From: CAWDMN01 sp963803155
Lineage (GTDB): Bacteria > Acidobacteriota > Terriglobia > Versatilivoradales > Versatilivoraceae
Length of the DNA: 64,000 nucleotides
Direction: 5' to 3'
Assembly (NCBI GenBank): GCA_963803155.1
Contig: CAWDMN010000041.1
Coordinates: forward strand, 1-64,000
In this document: piece by piece, positions 35,261-45,008 of the stretch
Numbering within the stretch: position 1 is the stretch's first letter
Layout: every line of letters starts with the position of its first letter
Notes under the pieces: model-generated
What the model was told of the DNA's origin: nothing
The model's input: the letters and a program-made list of their open reading frames with translations, nothing else
Database searches by the model: none
Position numbers and translations under genes: made by a program

Positions 35261-36914
35261 AGACCTGTTTATCCATCCAAACCTGCTTGGAACAAATGCC
35301 AGCCTTGGAAGCGGGCAGTGCCAGTTGGACCGAAGGGGCCGTAATCACGAAGATTTCCCTGCCTTTTACCTTTTCCAAGTCTTCCCACGAATAGAGTAAT
35401 CTTGTTTTCTGATTAAGATAAAAATCCAAACCATATTCGATCCGCCGTGAGAGATAAAAGAGATACACCGGTTGACCATTCCATCCCGATTCTCTTTTAA
35501 GGAAGTCCGCGAATTGGCGTTGCGATTCGTGTCTATCCGCGAAGGGGAAAACAGCCAAGGAAAGATAGAGAACAATCACCCCTATGCCTGTCCATTGGCT
35601 GGCTAATATGCCACCAATTCTCCGACGAAAAGTAAAGTACGCAACCGCGATCCCCATGATTAAGAGCATGTTTGAGGGGAAAAAAAGATGATACGGTTCA
35701 ACCCCCAGTTTTGCCGTAATTCCCGAAATCGGCAAGCAGATAGCCAAAAAGATTAATGCGCCTGCCTGAAAATAGGACATCAGGTTGAACCACTTGATTT
35801 CTGAGGAATCTCCAAAGCCCTCCTTGATCCGCGCATATTCCCGGGCAATCAAGAGGCTCAATGGGGGAATGGCCGGAAGAATATAACCAGGGAGTTTGGA
35901 GCGCGAAAATGAAAAAAATAAAAAGGGCACCAATATCAAAAGCCAAATGAACAGCTCCCGTCCATCCTTGACGGCAGGGAACGTTTTCAGATTCTTCCAA
36001 CCGCGGTGGAACGCGGTGGGGAGATGGAAGATCCAAGGAAAGAAGCCGACTCCCAGGACCGCGCCATAAAACCACAAAGGCTGGCCATGTTGATAACGGT
36101 CCGTGGTAAACCTCTCCAGATTATGCTGGATCAGGAACTGATCAATAAAAACGAAGCCATTCTCTCGATAACAGAGCCAATACCAGGGAAGGGCAACTAG
36201 TAGAAAAACCATCAATCCTGGGAAAAGCGCCAGCTTGCCGAAAAGATCCCCTCGGCGCGTCAATAAAAGATGCAAGCAAAAAACTGCCCCTAACAGAACA
36301 ATACCTACAGGACCTTTGGCTAGGACCGACAATCCCAGAAAAACATATAAGCCCAACTGAGGAATCTTGAACCGTCTCCACCAGGACCTTGGCGGACGAC
36401 TTCCATCCTCGAAGAGAGAGAAGTAGAGACCGCACCAGGCGCCGAGGAGGCATACGGTCAACACCATGTCCATGGAGGCAGCCCGTGCCAAAGAAAAATA
36501 GAGGATGGAGGAAGCCAGGATTGCCGCGGCAATAAGGCCTCCACTTTTGGAAATGAAATCCTTCCCTACGAAGAAAAGGAAAATCAGACCCAGCAAGCCA
36601 CTCAGGGCCGATGTCAACCGTATCGAAGATTCTCCGACACCCCAGAGTTTGCAGGCCAGCGCAGCTCCCCAATAGAACAACACCGGCTTTTCAAACCATG
36701 GTTCGTGAAAAAGGCGCGGAGTGATGTAATTCCCGCTTTCCATCATCTCGCGCGCAATTTGGGCATAACGGGGCTCATCCGGCCCCACCAACCCGATTCC
36801 ACCCAATTGATGAAAAAAAAGAAGGTAAGCCAGGAGTGCCAATCCCAATGCAGCAAAAAGGGATGATCGATTTTGGAATATACTTGTCAATTGCGATCTC
36901 GCCATAAAAGGCAA
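35241..36914 (-). CDS. ArnT/PMT-family (GT39-like) lipid-linked sugar transferase
   Basis: A 557-residue polytopic GT-C glycosyltransferase of the ArnT/PMT group, which uses polyprenyl-phosphate sugars at the periplasmic side of the inner membrane. The first loop contains GPDEPRYAQIAREMMESGNY followed by EKPVLFYW, the DEPRY motif with the catalytic acidic residues. About 11-12 hydrophobic helices follow, then a soluble C-terminal domain of about 130 residues. Length matches ArnT-type enzymes (about 550). The first codon is a TTG; an ATG three codons later (36905) is an equally good start with a GAGGAG ribosome site. It may modify lipid A or another envelope lipid (inference). Confidence 0.8.
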   Translation of the reverse strand: MPFMARSQLTSIFQNRSSLFAALGLALLAYLLFFHQLGGIGLVGPDEPRYAQIAREMMESGNYITPRLFHEPWFEKPVLFYWGAALACKLWGVGESSIRLTSALSGLLGLIFLFFVGKDFISKSGGLIAAAILASSILYFSLARAASMDMVLTVCLLGAWCGLYFSLFEDGSRPPRSWWRRFKIPQLGLYVFLGLSVLAKGPVGIVLLGAVFCLHLLLTRRGDLFGKLALFPGLMVFLLVALPWYWLCYRENGFVFIDQFLIQHNLERFTTDRYQHGQPLWFYGAVLGVGFFPWIFHLPTAFHRGWKNLKTFPAVKDGRELFIWLLILVPFLFFSFSRSKLPGYILPAIPPLSLLIAREYARIKEGFGDSSEIKWFNLMSYFQAGALIFLAICLPISGITAKLGVEPYHLFFPSNMLLIMGIAVAYFTFRRRIGGILASQWTGIGVIVLYLSLAVFPFADRHESQRQFADFLKRESGWNGQPVYLFYLSRRIEYGLDFYLNQKTRLLYSWEDLEKVKGREIFVITAPSVQLALPASKAGICSKQVWMDKQVFRIEVR

Positions 36915-36946
36915 CTCGGCTCCTCAGAAAATCCAAGTCAAACCAA

Positions 36947-37092
36947 GGTGGAGCGGGCACGAGTGACCGCCGTCACCTGTGCACGCTGGCTCGGCAGGCG
37001 AGGCTAGCCAAGCGACGCGCGAAGGATCGCGCGTCCCACCTTGTTTTCATCCTCTTGTTGTGCCTGCCACGCTGGCATAAGTGGCTCCTCAG
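36947..37092. repeat. Composite dispersed repeat, copy B (inverted relative to 45426)
   Basis: About 146 bp whose reverse complement matches 45426-45572 closely from CTGAGGAGCCACT at one end to GCCCGCTCCACC at the other, including GCCTGCCGAGCCAGCGTGCAC. The middle of each copy contains its own CGCGCG-type inverted repeat with different sequence, a sign of compensatory change or independent decay. It also contains the TTTTCATCCTCTTG module seen in copies A and C. Confidence 0.8.
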
Positions 37093-37100
37093 AAAATAGC

Positions 37101-37208
37101 GTAGATAGAGGCGGGGCGGCCGGCTGGGTTTGCCAAGCTTGCTCCGACGGCCTGAGGGCAGGCCGCCTCCATCATCCCATTTTAATCCTCTTGTCGTGCC
37201 GGCCCGGC
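37101..37208. repeat. Composite dispersed repeat, copy C
   Basis: Same element as 33978-34093: GAGGGCAGGCCGCCTCCATC and CATTTTAATCCTCTTG are shared, with a similar Gly-rich middle. It follows copy B by 9 bp, so two elements are stacked in the 352-bp space between the ArnT-like and S9 peptidase genes. No gene is present in this spacer. Confidence 0.7.
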
Positions 37209-37266
37209 TGACCTGTGGGGATCCTAACGGATGGCTTGTCTGCGTCCCAGCTTAGCCGGATCCGGC

Positions 37267-39300
37267 TTACTTTAAATATTGATCCAACCACTCCAAAAAA
37301 GTCCGGTACCAGAGTTCACTATTTCTAGGTTTGTTGATCCAATGCCCCTCATCAGGAAAATAGAGCATCTTAGAGGGAATCCTTTGACGTTGCAGGGTGG
37401 TGAACAATTGAAATCCTTCTCCAATGGGAACCCTATAGTCCAACTCTCCATGAATCACCAAGGTCGGAATTTTGAAATTCTGAGCAGCCATGTGCGGCGA
37501 CCATTTCTCATACACTTCCCTGCTCTTCCAGGGTGGACCCTGGAATTCCCATTCGGGGAACCAAAGTTCTTCAGTCACTCCATATTCACTGGCCAGGTTG
37601 AAAACGCCCGCATGACTGATCAAACACTTGAAACGGTCACTATGGCCGGCAATCCAATTCACCATGTATCCGCCATAAGATCCTCCGGCCGCCCCCATCC
37701 GGTTTTTGTCCACGAATCCCAGGCCTATCGCATAGTCGAGACCTTTCATCAAATCCTCATACACCTTGCCGCCCCAATCGCCCTGAATGCCGTCGGTAAA
37801 ATTTTGCCCAAAGGTTGTACTGCCGCGAGGATTCACGGCCATCACCACATAGCCGCGAGCAGCAAAGACTTGCAGGTTCCAGCGAAAACTCATGGCATCC
37901 CCCCAGACTCCCTCGGGGCCTCCATGGATGGCAAAAAGCAATGGATATTTTTGGGTCGGATCGAACTGCGGCGGCTTCAAAATCCAGGCTTGCACCCGCG
38001 AGCCTTCCGCTCCGGCAAACCAGACAGACTCAGGTTCGCGAAGATCCAATCCGCTCAGCAAATCCCGATTGGCCGTGGTCAAGGGATTCAGAGAAGCCCC
38101 ATTTTTAGAGACCGCATATATTTCGGCCGGCTCGGATAGGCTTTGATGCGTGAGCACCAGCTTCTCCCCATCCGGGGTGAATTGAAGATCTCCGTTGTTG
38201 TGAGAATCGAGCACCTTCTGAATTGTCCCGCCATTGGCGGCAACTTTGAAGATCGGCTCCCGTGCCTCATCTCCGGCCACAAAATATATCCATCGAGAAT
38301 CTGGGCTCCAGGTGTAGCTTTCAACCGGCCGGTCAAATGCGGCAGTCAAACTCTTATTATTTTCAGTGGAGCGATCATATAGCATCAGCTCCCAGCGGTC
38401 CGCTTCATAGCCGGGACGGCGTTGGGCTCGATAGGCGATCCAGCGGCCATCCGGGGAAAAAACCGGTCCGGCGTCATCGGCGGGATTAGTTGTGATTTTC
38501 CGTGGTTCTCCGCCATTCAGAGCCAAAGTGAACAAGTCTCCATTCGTGCTGAGCGCTTCGTCAGGATCGAGATTTCGCGCGAAACAAATTTCCCGGCTAT
38601 CGGGTGAAAATGCATATCCCTCCGGCCCGCCCAGGGAAAAGGGAGGAGTGTCGAAATCTCCGGGAGTCAAATCTCGCGGGACTCCCCCCTCAGGGGGAAC
38701 CAGGAAAAGATGACTGCGCTTTCCTTCTTTCCAGGAATTCCAATGACGAAAAAGCAAATGATCGAGGATTCTGGCTTTGACGGGATTATTGGCATTTTCA
38801 GCCGATCTCTTTTCATTGCAGGCCATGTCCGGACAATTGGGAAAGACCTCGGAGGCAAAGAGAAGATTCTTCCCATCCGGAGACCAAAGAGCCGCTGAGG
38901 CTTCCAATGATCCCGTATTGACGAGTGAGGCTTCGCCACCGTCGGCGGAGATAATCCAAATTTTCGAAGCGCCGCCGCGGCGAGAGATGAAGGCAATCCT
39001 ATGTCCATCCGGAGCCCAGCGAGGACTTTCCTCTGACGCAGAACCGCGAGTCAGCTGAAATGTTTCTCCTTTAGTCAGAGGAGAAATCCAAATGTGGCTG
39101 TCCGGTGAGTTTTTTGCCATGTCGATGGTAGTGATGGTATAAGCCACTCTCTTTCCATCCGGCGAAAGTTGAGGATCTGCCACCCGCTTCACTTTCATCA
39201 TTTCTTCAAAGGTAAAAGGGCGCTTCTGTGCCGCTGCTCCAACCGCCAAAAAACAGATGAGCAGGCCTGCCCCGCACAACTTGATCCATCGCAAATGCAT
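37267..39300 (-). CDS. Secreted S9-family prolyl oligopeptidase-like serine peptidase
   Basis: A 677-residue S9 peptidase (dipeptidyl/acylaminoacyl peptidase type) with a signal peptide (MHLRWIKLCGAGLLICFLAVGAAAQ). An N-terminal beta-propeller spans about 30-400, with repeated SPDGKRVAY, WSPDGKNLLF and FSPDGRWIAYRA blades. The C-terminal alpha/beta-hydrolase has nucleophile GGSYGGYM, Asp in HGELDYRVP and His in PDEGHW, so the triad is complete. It should cleave oligopeptides in the periplasm. The frame is open further upstream, but a GGAGG ribosome site sits 10 nt before the ATG at 39300, which also begins the signal peptide. It is a solitary gene. Confidence 0.88.
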   Translation of the reverse strand: MHLRWIKLCGAGLLICFLAVGAAAQKRPFTFEEMMKVKRVADPQLSPDGKRVAYTITTIDMAKNSPDSHIWISPLTKGETFQLTRGSASEESPRWAPDGHRIAFISRRGGASKIWIISADGGEASLVNTGSLEASAALWSPDGKNLLFASEVFPNCPDMACNEKRSAENANNPVKARILDHLLFRHWNSWKEGKRSHLFLVPPEGGVPRDLTPGDFDTPPFSLGGPEGYAFSPDSREICFARNLDPDEALSTNGDLFTLALNGGEPRKITTNPADDAGPVFSPDGRWIAYRAQRRPGYEADRWELMLYDRSTENNKSLTAAFDRPVESYTWSPDSRWIYFVAGDEAREPIFKVAANGGTIQKVLDSHNNGDLQFTPDGEKLVLTHQSLSEPAEIYAVSKNGASLNPLTTANRDLLSGLDLREPESVWFAGAEGSRVQAWILKPPQFDPTQKYPLLFAIHGGPEGVWGDAMSFRWNLQVFAARGYVVMAVNPRGSTTFGQNFTDGIQGDWGGKVYEDLMKGLDYAIGLGFVDKNRMGAAGGSYGGYMVNWIAGHSDRFKCLISHAGVFNLASEYGVTEELWFPEWEFQGPPWKSREVYEKWSPHMAAQNFKIPTLVIHGELDYRVPIGEGFQLFTTLQRQRIPSKMLYFPDEGHWINKPRNSELWYRTFLEWLDQYLK

Positions 39301-39963
39301 ATCTACCATTCCTCCAAAAGGGCGCGAGCCATCGCCGCGGCCCAATGAAATCCACGAGAGAGATCTGAAGACAAATACATCGAACAAACCAACGAATGCG
39401 GGCCCATATGCGAGACTGCCTCATGAATTCACAAAATATTTGCTTGCTTATGAATCACCACTTAAGTGTTCTGCCTACGGAAAAATCAGTTCATCCAGAT
39501 GGCCTTTCAATTCGAAAGACATAGGATTTGCCATTATATTCCACACCAGCTCCAGCTTGAATGAAAAAGGAAATGGCCGAGTGCAGTTCAAAGAGCCGTC
39601 CTGGGAGCATGACTCTTTTCCTCATGAGATGGATCGCATTTACATGCGGACCAAATTCCAAGAACTGTTGCCCGACCCGCGGCTGCAAACAAAAGTACTA
39701 GCTTCACCGGTGCAATCCATACTTATGGCGGAAATTCACGAAGGGGGAATGCCGCTTCCGTGGGGATGATTCGAAGATTCCCCCAGGCCTGCCCAAAACA
39801 GCTCTCTGCCGGGGAAAGCGGCCACTCGCATGCCGCTTTAATGGCACTCACGGGAAGCTACAGGCAATCTTCCCTTATTTTTGCCACATTGCCTTACAAA
39901 TTAAATTTTGACTTACATAATAAAGCGCTGTAAGCTTGCAAGGAGAAACCGGAGGATAAAATT
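39301..39963. other. Spacer, no recognised gene
   Basis: 663 bp. Frames in this region overlap the S9 gene start or lack ribosome sites and recognisable content, so none is called. The last 70 bp are AT-rich with TTTTGACTTACATAATAAA and probably hold the vapB promoter. Confidence 0.45.
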
Positions 39964-40227
39964 ATGGAGACTGCTTACGTCACCAGCAAGGGACAGCTGG
40001 TCATCCCGGCGCGTCTGCGGCGCCGTTATGACATCCAGCCCGGCACAAAAATCTGTTTCATTGAAAGAGAGAATGAAATCTTATTCCAGCCAGTTACCAA
40101 AGATTATATCCGCGGGGTTTGCGGTCTGTTGAAATCGGAAGACCTCGTGACCAAAGATTTGCTCAAGGAACGGACCAAAGATAAACAGCGGGAGGAGAAA
40201 AAGTTTGAAAGACGCCGTACTCGATAG
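39964..40227 (+). CDS. vapB: AbrB/MazE-type antitoxin (VapB)
   Basis: An 87-residue protein with an N-terminal SpoVT/AbrB swapped-hairpin DNA-binding domain (METAYVTSKGQLVIPARLRRRYDIQPGTKICFIERE; residues 1-45) and a basic, highly charged C-terminal tail (KERTKDKQREEKKFERRRTR) of the kind that wraps the toxin. A GGAGG ribosome site precedes the ATG. It neutralises the PIN toxin encoded next and should repress its own operon. Its 3' end overlaps the toxin gene by 23 bp, which implies coupled translation. Confidence 0.85.
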   Translation: METAYVTSKGQLVIPARLRRRYDIQPGTKICFIERENEILFQPVTKDYIRGVCGLLKSEDLVTKDLLKERTKDKQREEKKFERRRTR

Positions 40228-40603
40228 TTATGCTCTTCTGGCTCTCCTCTTCAAAGAACCCGGAAGCGACAATATAGTGGCCTTGCTCGAAAAAGCCGCG
40301 CAAGGCGGAAATCTCCTATGGGTGGCCGCCCCGAATTGGGCGGAGGTCCGCTACCAGGTGGAGCGAAGAGTTGGGACGGCAAAGTGGAAAGAGGTTCGGG
40401 GAAAACTGCTGGGGCTGCCCATTGAAATCGTGCCCATCGATATGGAATTGGCGGAAATGGCGGGGGAAATCAAAGCTACCCGAAGGATGTCTTTGGCGGA
40501 TTGTTTTGCCGCCGCTTTGGCCAAACAGAAGAAGGCGGAACTCTATACCGGCGATCCGGAATTTCATGAAGTTGAAAAAGAGATAAGAATTAGCTGGATA
40601 TAA
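40205..40603 (+). CDS. vapC: PIN-domain toxin (VapC)
   Basis: A 132-residue PIN-domain ribonuclease. The acidic active-site residues are in place: Asp7 (AVLDSYALLALL), Glu47 (PNWAEVRY), Asp99 (SLADCFAAALA) and Asp117 (YTGDPEF). It starts with TTG at 40205, preceded by GGGAGGAGA. It overlaps the antitoxin gene, forming a type II toxin-antitoxin pair. VapC proteins cut tRNA or rRNA; the target here is unknown. All key residues are intact, so it is probably active. Confidence 0.87.
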   Translation: MKDAVLDSYALLALLFKEPGSDNIVALLEKAAQGGNLLWVAAPNWAEVRYQVERRVGTAKWKEVRGKLLGLPIEIVPIDMELAEMAGEIKATRRMSLADCFAAALAKQKKAELYTGDPEFHEVEKEIRISWI

Positions 40604-40865
40604 CGTCAAAAGCGGGAATATGCTCTATCCTTAAATCACTGACCCCTTATTAATGCGCATTGGGAATACTTTTGGGGCTGTAAATCGTGATGGAAAGCGC
40701 AGTGGCCAAAAAATTCGGGAGGTTCCACTCATTTTTCGCAAGAAGAGCAGAAGATGATTCATCGTCGAAAGGCCGACTTAAATTGTTCAATTTATATGAC
40801 GGCAAATAATTTTCTATTGCCCCTTGAATTAAAATCCACTCAGATCCCGTTTAAAAGGAGGACCT

Positions 40866-42404
40866 ATGCTGGAAACCTTGGATATGACGTTATCCATCGA
40901 CAAAGCTCAGTACAAGGAGAGCGTGACGAGATTGCGGATGGAGTTGCGCGACCTGCAACAAGCCATCCGGACAGCTAGGATTCCGGTGGTTATCCTCTTT
41001 GAAGGATGGGAAGCCGCGGGAAAAGGCGACTCCATTGCCAGTCTGGTTTACCCCTTAGATCCACGCGGTTTCAAGGTATTCACAACACAACCGCCTAATG
41101 AAGAAGAAGCCTTTCGTCCTTTTCTGTGGCGTTTTTCCACAAAACTGCCCTCCCGCGGAGATTTTGCGTTCTTTGACCGTTCCTGGTACCGCCGCGTATT
41201 GGAAGATTGGGTGGATGATGAAATCTCGCATCAGGAAGCCATTGTGGCCGCCAATGAAATCAGGGAGTTCGAACAGCAGCTGACTGACGACGGAGTGGTG
41301 CTGATCAAATTCTGGCTCCATATCGGCAAAAAAGAGCAACAGAAGCGTCTCAAAAAAATTGAGGCCGATCGGTACGAGAGCTGGCGGCTGACCCAAGCGG
41401 ATTGGAAGAAGCAACGCCGCTACAAGGATTACGCGCAGGCAGCGGAAGAGGTTTTCGCGCTGACCAGCACCGCCAGTGCCCCCTGGACATTGGTGGAGGC
41501 CACTTTCCGTTTTTACCGGCGAGTCAAGGTATTTGAAACTGTCGCGACCGCCCTTCGTTCCGCCCTTGCCTCAAAGGGAATACCGATTCCCTCTTCTTCC
41601 CCCCAGGTTGAAGCCGAGAGTCACCTCAATGATCAAGCATACCAATCCCTCCGTGAACAAGCCCGGACCATAACAATAGAGCCTCCCCCCACGACGTTGG
41701 ACCGGGTGGACCTTAGCCGGCGCTTGACGCGGGAGGAATATGAAGAAAAGCTAAATCCTCTGCAGGAGAGACTGCGCGAACTTTTGCTGGAATGTTACCG
41801 GCAACGGGTCGGAGCCATGGTGGTCTATGAAGGATGGGATGCCGCGGGCAAGGGGGGAAACATCAAGCGGCTGACCCAGGAACTCGATCCCCGTGGATAT
41901 GAAGTGATTTCCATCGCCGCTCCGGATGCGACGGAAAAAGCCCATCATTATCTTTGGCGTTTTTGGAGGCATATCCCCAAGACTGGCCACATGACGATCT
42001 TCGATCGGAGTTGGTACGGGCGGGTCTTGGTGGAACGCGTGGAGGGTTTTGCCCGGGAAAATGAATGGCGCCGGGCCTACCAGGAGATCAATCAGTTCGA
42101 GCGCCACATTACCTCATTCAGGACCGTCATGGTAAAATTCTGGCTCCATTACAGTCCGGAAGAACAGCTGCGGCGATTTGAAGAGCGCGAAAAGATTTCG
42201 TTTAAATTGTACAAGATCACCGCGGAAGATTGGCGGAACCGGGTAAAGTGGAATGACTACCGCCGTGCCGCCGCTGAAATGATCGAGCGAACGAGCACCA
42301 CTTATGCTCCTTGGACGATTGTTGAAGCGGAAGATAAGCTCTGGGCGAGGATTAAAACACTTTCAACCTTGGTGGCTGCCATGGAAGAACGGCTGGAAAA
42401 ATAA
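40866..42404 (+). CDS. Two-domain polyphosphate kinase 2 (polyphosphate:AMP phosphotransferase type)
   Basis: A 512-residue protein with two PPK2 domains in tandem. Domain 1 has Walker A GWEAAGKG (47-54) and the lid motif FFDRSWYRRVLEDWV; domain 2 has GWDAAGKG (about 322-329) and IFDRSWYGRVLVERVEGF. Tandem PPK2 proteins of this length are class II enzymes that transfer phosphate from polyphosphate to AMP, forming ADP, with the C-terminal domain usually carrying activity. The ribosome site is a perfect AAAGGAGG 5 nt before the ATG. It is a single gene with a 262-bp spacer upstream. The choice of AMP rather than other nucleotides is inferred from architecture. Confidence 0.88.
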   Translation: MLETLDMTLSIDKAQYKESVTRLRMELRDLQQAIRTARIPVVILFEGWEAAGKGDSIASLVYPLDPRGFKVFTTQPPNEEEAFRPFLWRFSTKLPSRGDFAFFDRSWYRRVLEDWVDDEISHQEAIVAANEIREFEQQLTDDGVVLIKFWLHIGKKEQQKRLKKIEADRYESWRLTQADWKKQRRYKDYAQAAEEVFALTSTASAPWTLVEATFRFYRRVKVFETVATALRSALASKGIPIPSSSPQVEAESHLNDQAYQSLREQARTITIEPPPTTLDRVDLSRRLTREEYEEKLNPLQERLRELLLECYRQRVGAMVVYEGWDAAGKGGNIKRLTQELDPRGYEVISIAAPDATEKAHHYLWRFWRHIPKTGHMTIFDRSWYGRVLVERVEGFARENEWRRAYQEINQFERHITSFRTVMVKFWLHYSPEEQLRRFEEREKISFKLYKITAEDWRNRVKWNDYRRAAAEMIERTSTTYAPWTIVEAEDKLWARIKTLSTLVAAMEERLEK

Positions 42405-42411
42405 AGCCCCG

Positions 42412-42426
42412 CGAGACTTCGTCTCG
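42412..42426 (+). other. Small hairpin after the PPK2 gene
   Basis: CGAGAC-TTC-GTCTCG starts 8 nt after the stop codon. It closely resembles the hairpin at 21580-21594 after another gene. No T-run. Confidence 0.35.
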
Positions 42427-42539
42427 AAGGTTAGATCTAACCGCAATAATCGAAGGTCGAATCAAAGCCGTTTTGACGAAAAGTGCCGTTCTCATCCTCT
42501 AGTTTTGAAGGCATCGCCGTCATGTGTCCCTTTTCAAGA

Positions 42540-45008
42540 CTACTCCGCCCGCAAGGTGATCATGGGATCAACCTGGGAGGCGCGGCGGGCAGGGATATAA
42601 CAAGCCAGGAGGGCAACCGCCATGAGCAAGCCCGCTCCAGCCAGCAGTGTGGTCAAGTCCGTGGGCGAAACTCCAAAGAGCATGCTTTTGATCAGGCGAA
42701 TGGAGGCTGAACTGGCAAGCACTCCTAAAATCACGCCGGCCAAAATCAATATTGCCCCTTGTTTCAGCACGAGCCAAACCACATGGCTGATTTGAGCGCC
42801 CAAGGCCATGCGAATGCCAATCTCCTTGGTGCGCTGGCCGGCAACATAGGCGATAATTCCGTACAGCCCGACCATGGCCAAAACCAAGCCAATAACACCA
42901 AGTGTTCCCACCAGCAGGCTGATTCTGGTGCGGTGACCAGCCTGAAGTTCCAAAGACTCTTCTAAGGTTATTACCCGGCCGGAGGGAATTTCAGGGTTCA
43001 GATTCTCCAAAGCCGTGCGAACTGGTTGCAGAAGTGAGAGAGGTTCCCCCCAACTCTCCACAGCCAGGAAGGCATAGGGTCTGAAATCTTGCGTGCTGGG
43101 CACGTAATAATAGGGCGATCTGCGTTCCCAAACCCTGTCGACTTTGGTATCTTTGGCGACTCCCACCACTATGGCCTGCTGCCCCTTGCTCCCTCCCAGC
43201 CTGACATCCTGCCCCAAGGGATTCTCGTTAGGCCAAAACTGTTCAGCCATGGTTTCATTGACAATGAGCACATGCGGCGCTTTGGCGGTGTCGAATTGAG
43301 AGAAGTCGCGACCATGCAAAATCGGTATACCCACGGTTTTCAGGAAGTCTGGGCCAATGCTGTTGTAGCTGGTAAAAAGAGTTTTTTTATCGGCAGGCAA
43401 CGCGGAACTGGAGACATAAATCTCCTGATAGTGGCCGCCTACGGAAGGGATCATCGGCACGCGGCGTCCATAGCTGGCAGCTCTTACACCTGGAATGCTC
43501 TTCACTTTGGCCACCCATTGATCGAGCAAAGAGCTCATAACCTCGGGCGTCGGTTTTTCCATGGAGACCATCAAAGTCAAGAGATTCTTCCGCGGAAAGC
43601 CCAGATCGGTGTTCATCACGTTCCGCAGACTTTTGACCAGCAGGCCGGTACCTATCAACAAAACCATGGTCATGGCCAGTTGGGTGACGATTAACAGACT
43701 GCGGATTCTCAACTTGGCGGGACCGTGGACCAGACCGTTGGCTCCCCCTTTCATTTCCGCGGCCAGAGCTGGCTTTGAAGAGCGCCAGGCCGGGATCAGT
43801 CCAAAAAGGAGGCTGGATAAAACCGCCAGCAATAGCGAAAAAGTCATGACGCGCAAGTCGATTTGAAAGGTGGGAGTATAACTGTCCAAAGATTCCTTCC
43901 ATAAGGGCAACCCGTGAATCAATGCGAAGGCAAATAATAATCCTGCCAGACTGCCACAAAGAGAGAGGATGAGATTTTCAGCAAGCAATTGCCCCAGCAG
44001 GCCTCGGCGGCTGGCGCCCAAAGCCAGGCGTATGGCAAATTCTTTGCGACGGCGGTCGGCTTGTGCCAGCAGCAGATGGGCCACATTCACGCAGGCCATC
44101 AGCAGGATGACACCAATGATCACCGCAAGGAGTGATCCAAAATCGACGGTCGAGTGTATCCGGTATTTGAAATCGAAGATCGCGCGCATTCCAATGTTGC
44201 GGTTGGTTTCAGAAAAATCGCGGGCCAATTGAGCGGTAATCAAATTCAACTCGCTCTGAATCTGTCCCATGGAAAATTGCAGATTCTTTCTGCCATAGAG
44301 CGTAAGGACCCGGGCATCACGGAGTTTATAATCGGTGTTGGTGGAATCGATAACCCGCCAGGCTTCCAGCGGAACGTAAATTTGCGCCGCGCCAAAATTT
44401 TCGAGCCCACGATACTTCGGCGACAATACACCTACAATGGTGAAATGCCGGTTTTCGACCAGGACGTCTTTGCCGATTATTTGAGGCGTCCCGCCCAATT
44501 CTTTTTTCCAGGCCTCGTAACTAATGACGGCTGGCCAGGCTTGATTTTCCCGCAAGTCGGCGGTTGTGAAGCCGCGCCCCTCCGCAAAAGGCGGCTTTAG
44601 GGTAGTAAAGTAATTTTCCGAGACAACCAGGCTGCTGAGATACCGGCTCTGGACGCCGGTACGAAAGGAGACAATCATGTCTTTTTCGGCGGCCACGCCC
44701 GAAAGCGCGTGAGTTCTCTCGGAAATATCCCGGTAATCCTGCACGGAAGTGCCGGAGTCAGAGCCATCGGGGTTGGTGGAAAAGAGACGAACCAATTCCC
44801 CCGGATTTTCAATTGCGGGTGGTCGCAAGTACAGTCCATCCAGAATGCTGAAGATGGCGGAGTTGGCGCCAATTCCCAAGGCCAGCGAAAAAACAGCCGT
44901 AAGAGTAAATCCAGGGCGTGTTCGCAATCCGTGAATTCCGTAAGATATATTCCGTCGTAATGTCTCCAGCCAGCCCAATGTCAGATAATTCCATTTGCTG
45001 TCTTTCAT
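42540..45008 (-). CDS. ADOP-family ABC transporter permease (MacB/FtsX type)
   Basis: An 822-residue permease with the duplicated MacB_PCD plus FtsX layout of the acidobacterial duplicated orphan permease family. The N-terminus carries GIHGLRTRPGFTLTAVFSLALGIGANSAIFS, the family hallmark. There are two periplasmic MacB-type domains (about 55-270 and 480-680), each followed by a three- or four-helix FtsX domain (LLMACVNVAHLLLAQADRRRKEFAIR and GQRTKEIGIRMALGAQ). The ribosome site is GGGAG. No ABC ATPase gene lies beside it, as expected for an orphan permease. The function is unknown; relatives act in export or mechanotransmission. It is the best taxonomic marker in the window for Acidobacteriota. 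Confidence 0.88.
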   Translation of the reverse strand: MKDSKWNYLTLGWLETLRRNISYGIHGLRTRPGFTLTAVFSLALGIGANSAIFSILDGLYLRPPAIENPGELVRLFSTNPDGSDSGTSVQDYRDISERTHALSGVAAEKDMIVSFRTGVQSRYLSSLVVSENYFTTLKPPFAEGRGFTTADLRENQAWPAVISYEAWKKELGGTPQIIGKDVLVENRHFTIVGVLSPKYRGLENFGAAQIYVPLEAWRVIDSTNTDYKLRDARVLTLYGRKNLQFSMGQIQSELNLITAQLARDFSETNRNIGMRAIFDFKYRIHSTVDFGSLLAVIIGVILLMACVNVAHLLLAQADRRRKEFAIRLALGASRRGLLGQLLAENLILSLCGSLAGLLFAFALIHGLPLWKESLDSYTPTFQIDLRVMTFSLLLAVLSSLLFGLIPAWRSSKPALAAEMKGGANGLVHGPAKLRIRSLLIVTQLAMTMVLLIGTGLLVKSLRNVMNTDLGFPRKNLLTLMVSMEKPTPEVMSSLLDQWVAKVKSIPGVRAASYGRRVPMIPSVGGHYQEIYVSSSALPADKKTLFTSYNSIGPDFLKTVGIPILHGRDFSQFDTAKAPHVLIVNETMAEQFWPNENPLGQDVRLGGSKGQQAIVVGVAKDTKVDRVWERRSPYYYVPSTQDFRPYAFLAVESWGEPLSLLQPVRTALENLNPEIPSGRVITLEESLELQAGHRTRISLLVGTLGVIGLVLAMVGLYGIIAYVAGQRTKEIGIRMALGAQISHVVWLVLKQGAILILAGVILGVLASSASIRLIKSMLFGVSPTDLTTLLAGAGLLMAVALLACYIPARRASQVDPMITLRAE

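Noticed and set aside
39301..39769. Long plus-strand frame upstream of the vapB gene
   Set aside because: It starts antisense to the S9 peptidase gene, has no ribosome site and no coherent protein features.
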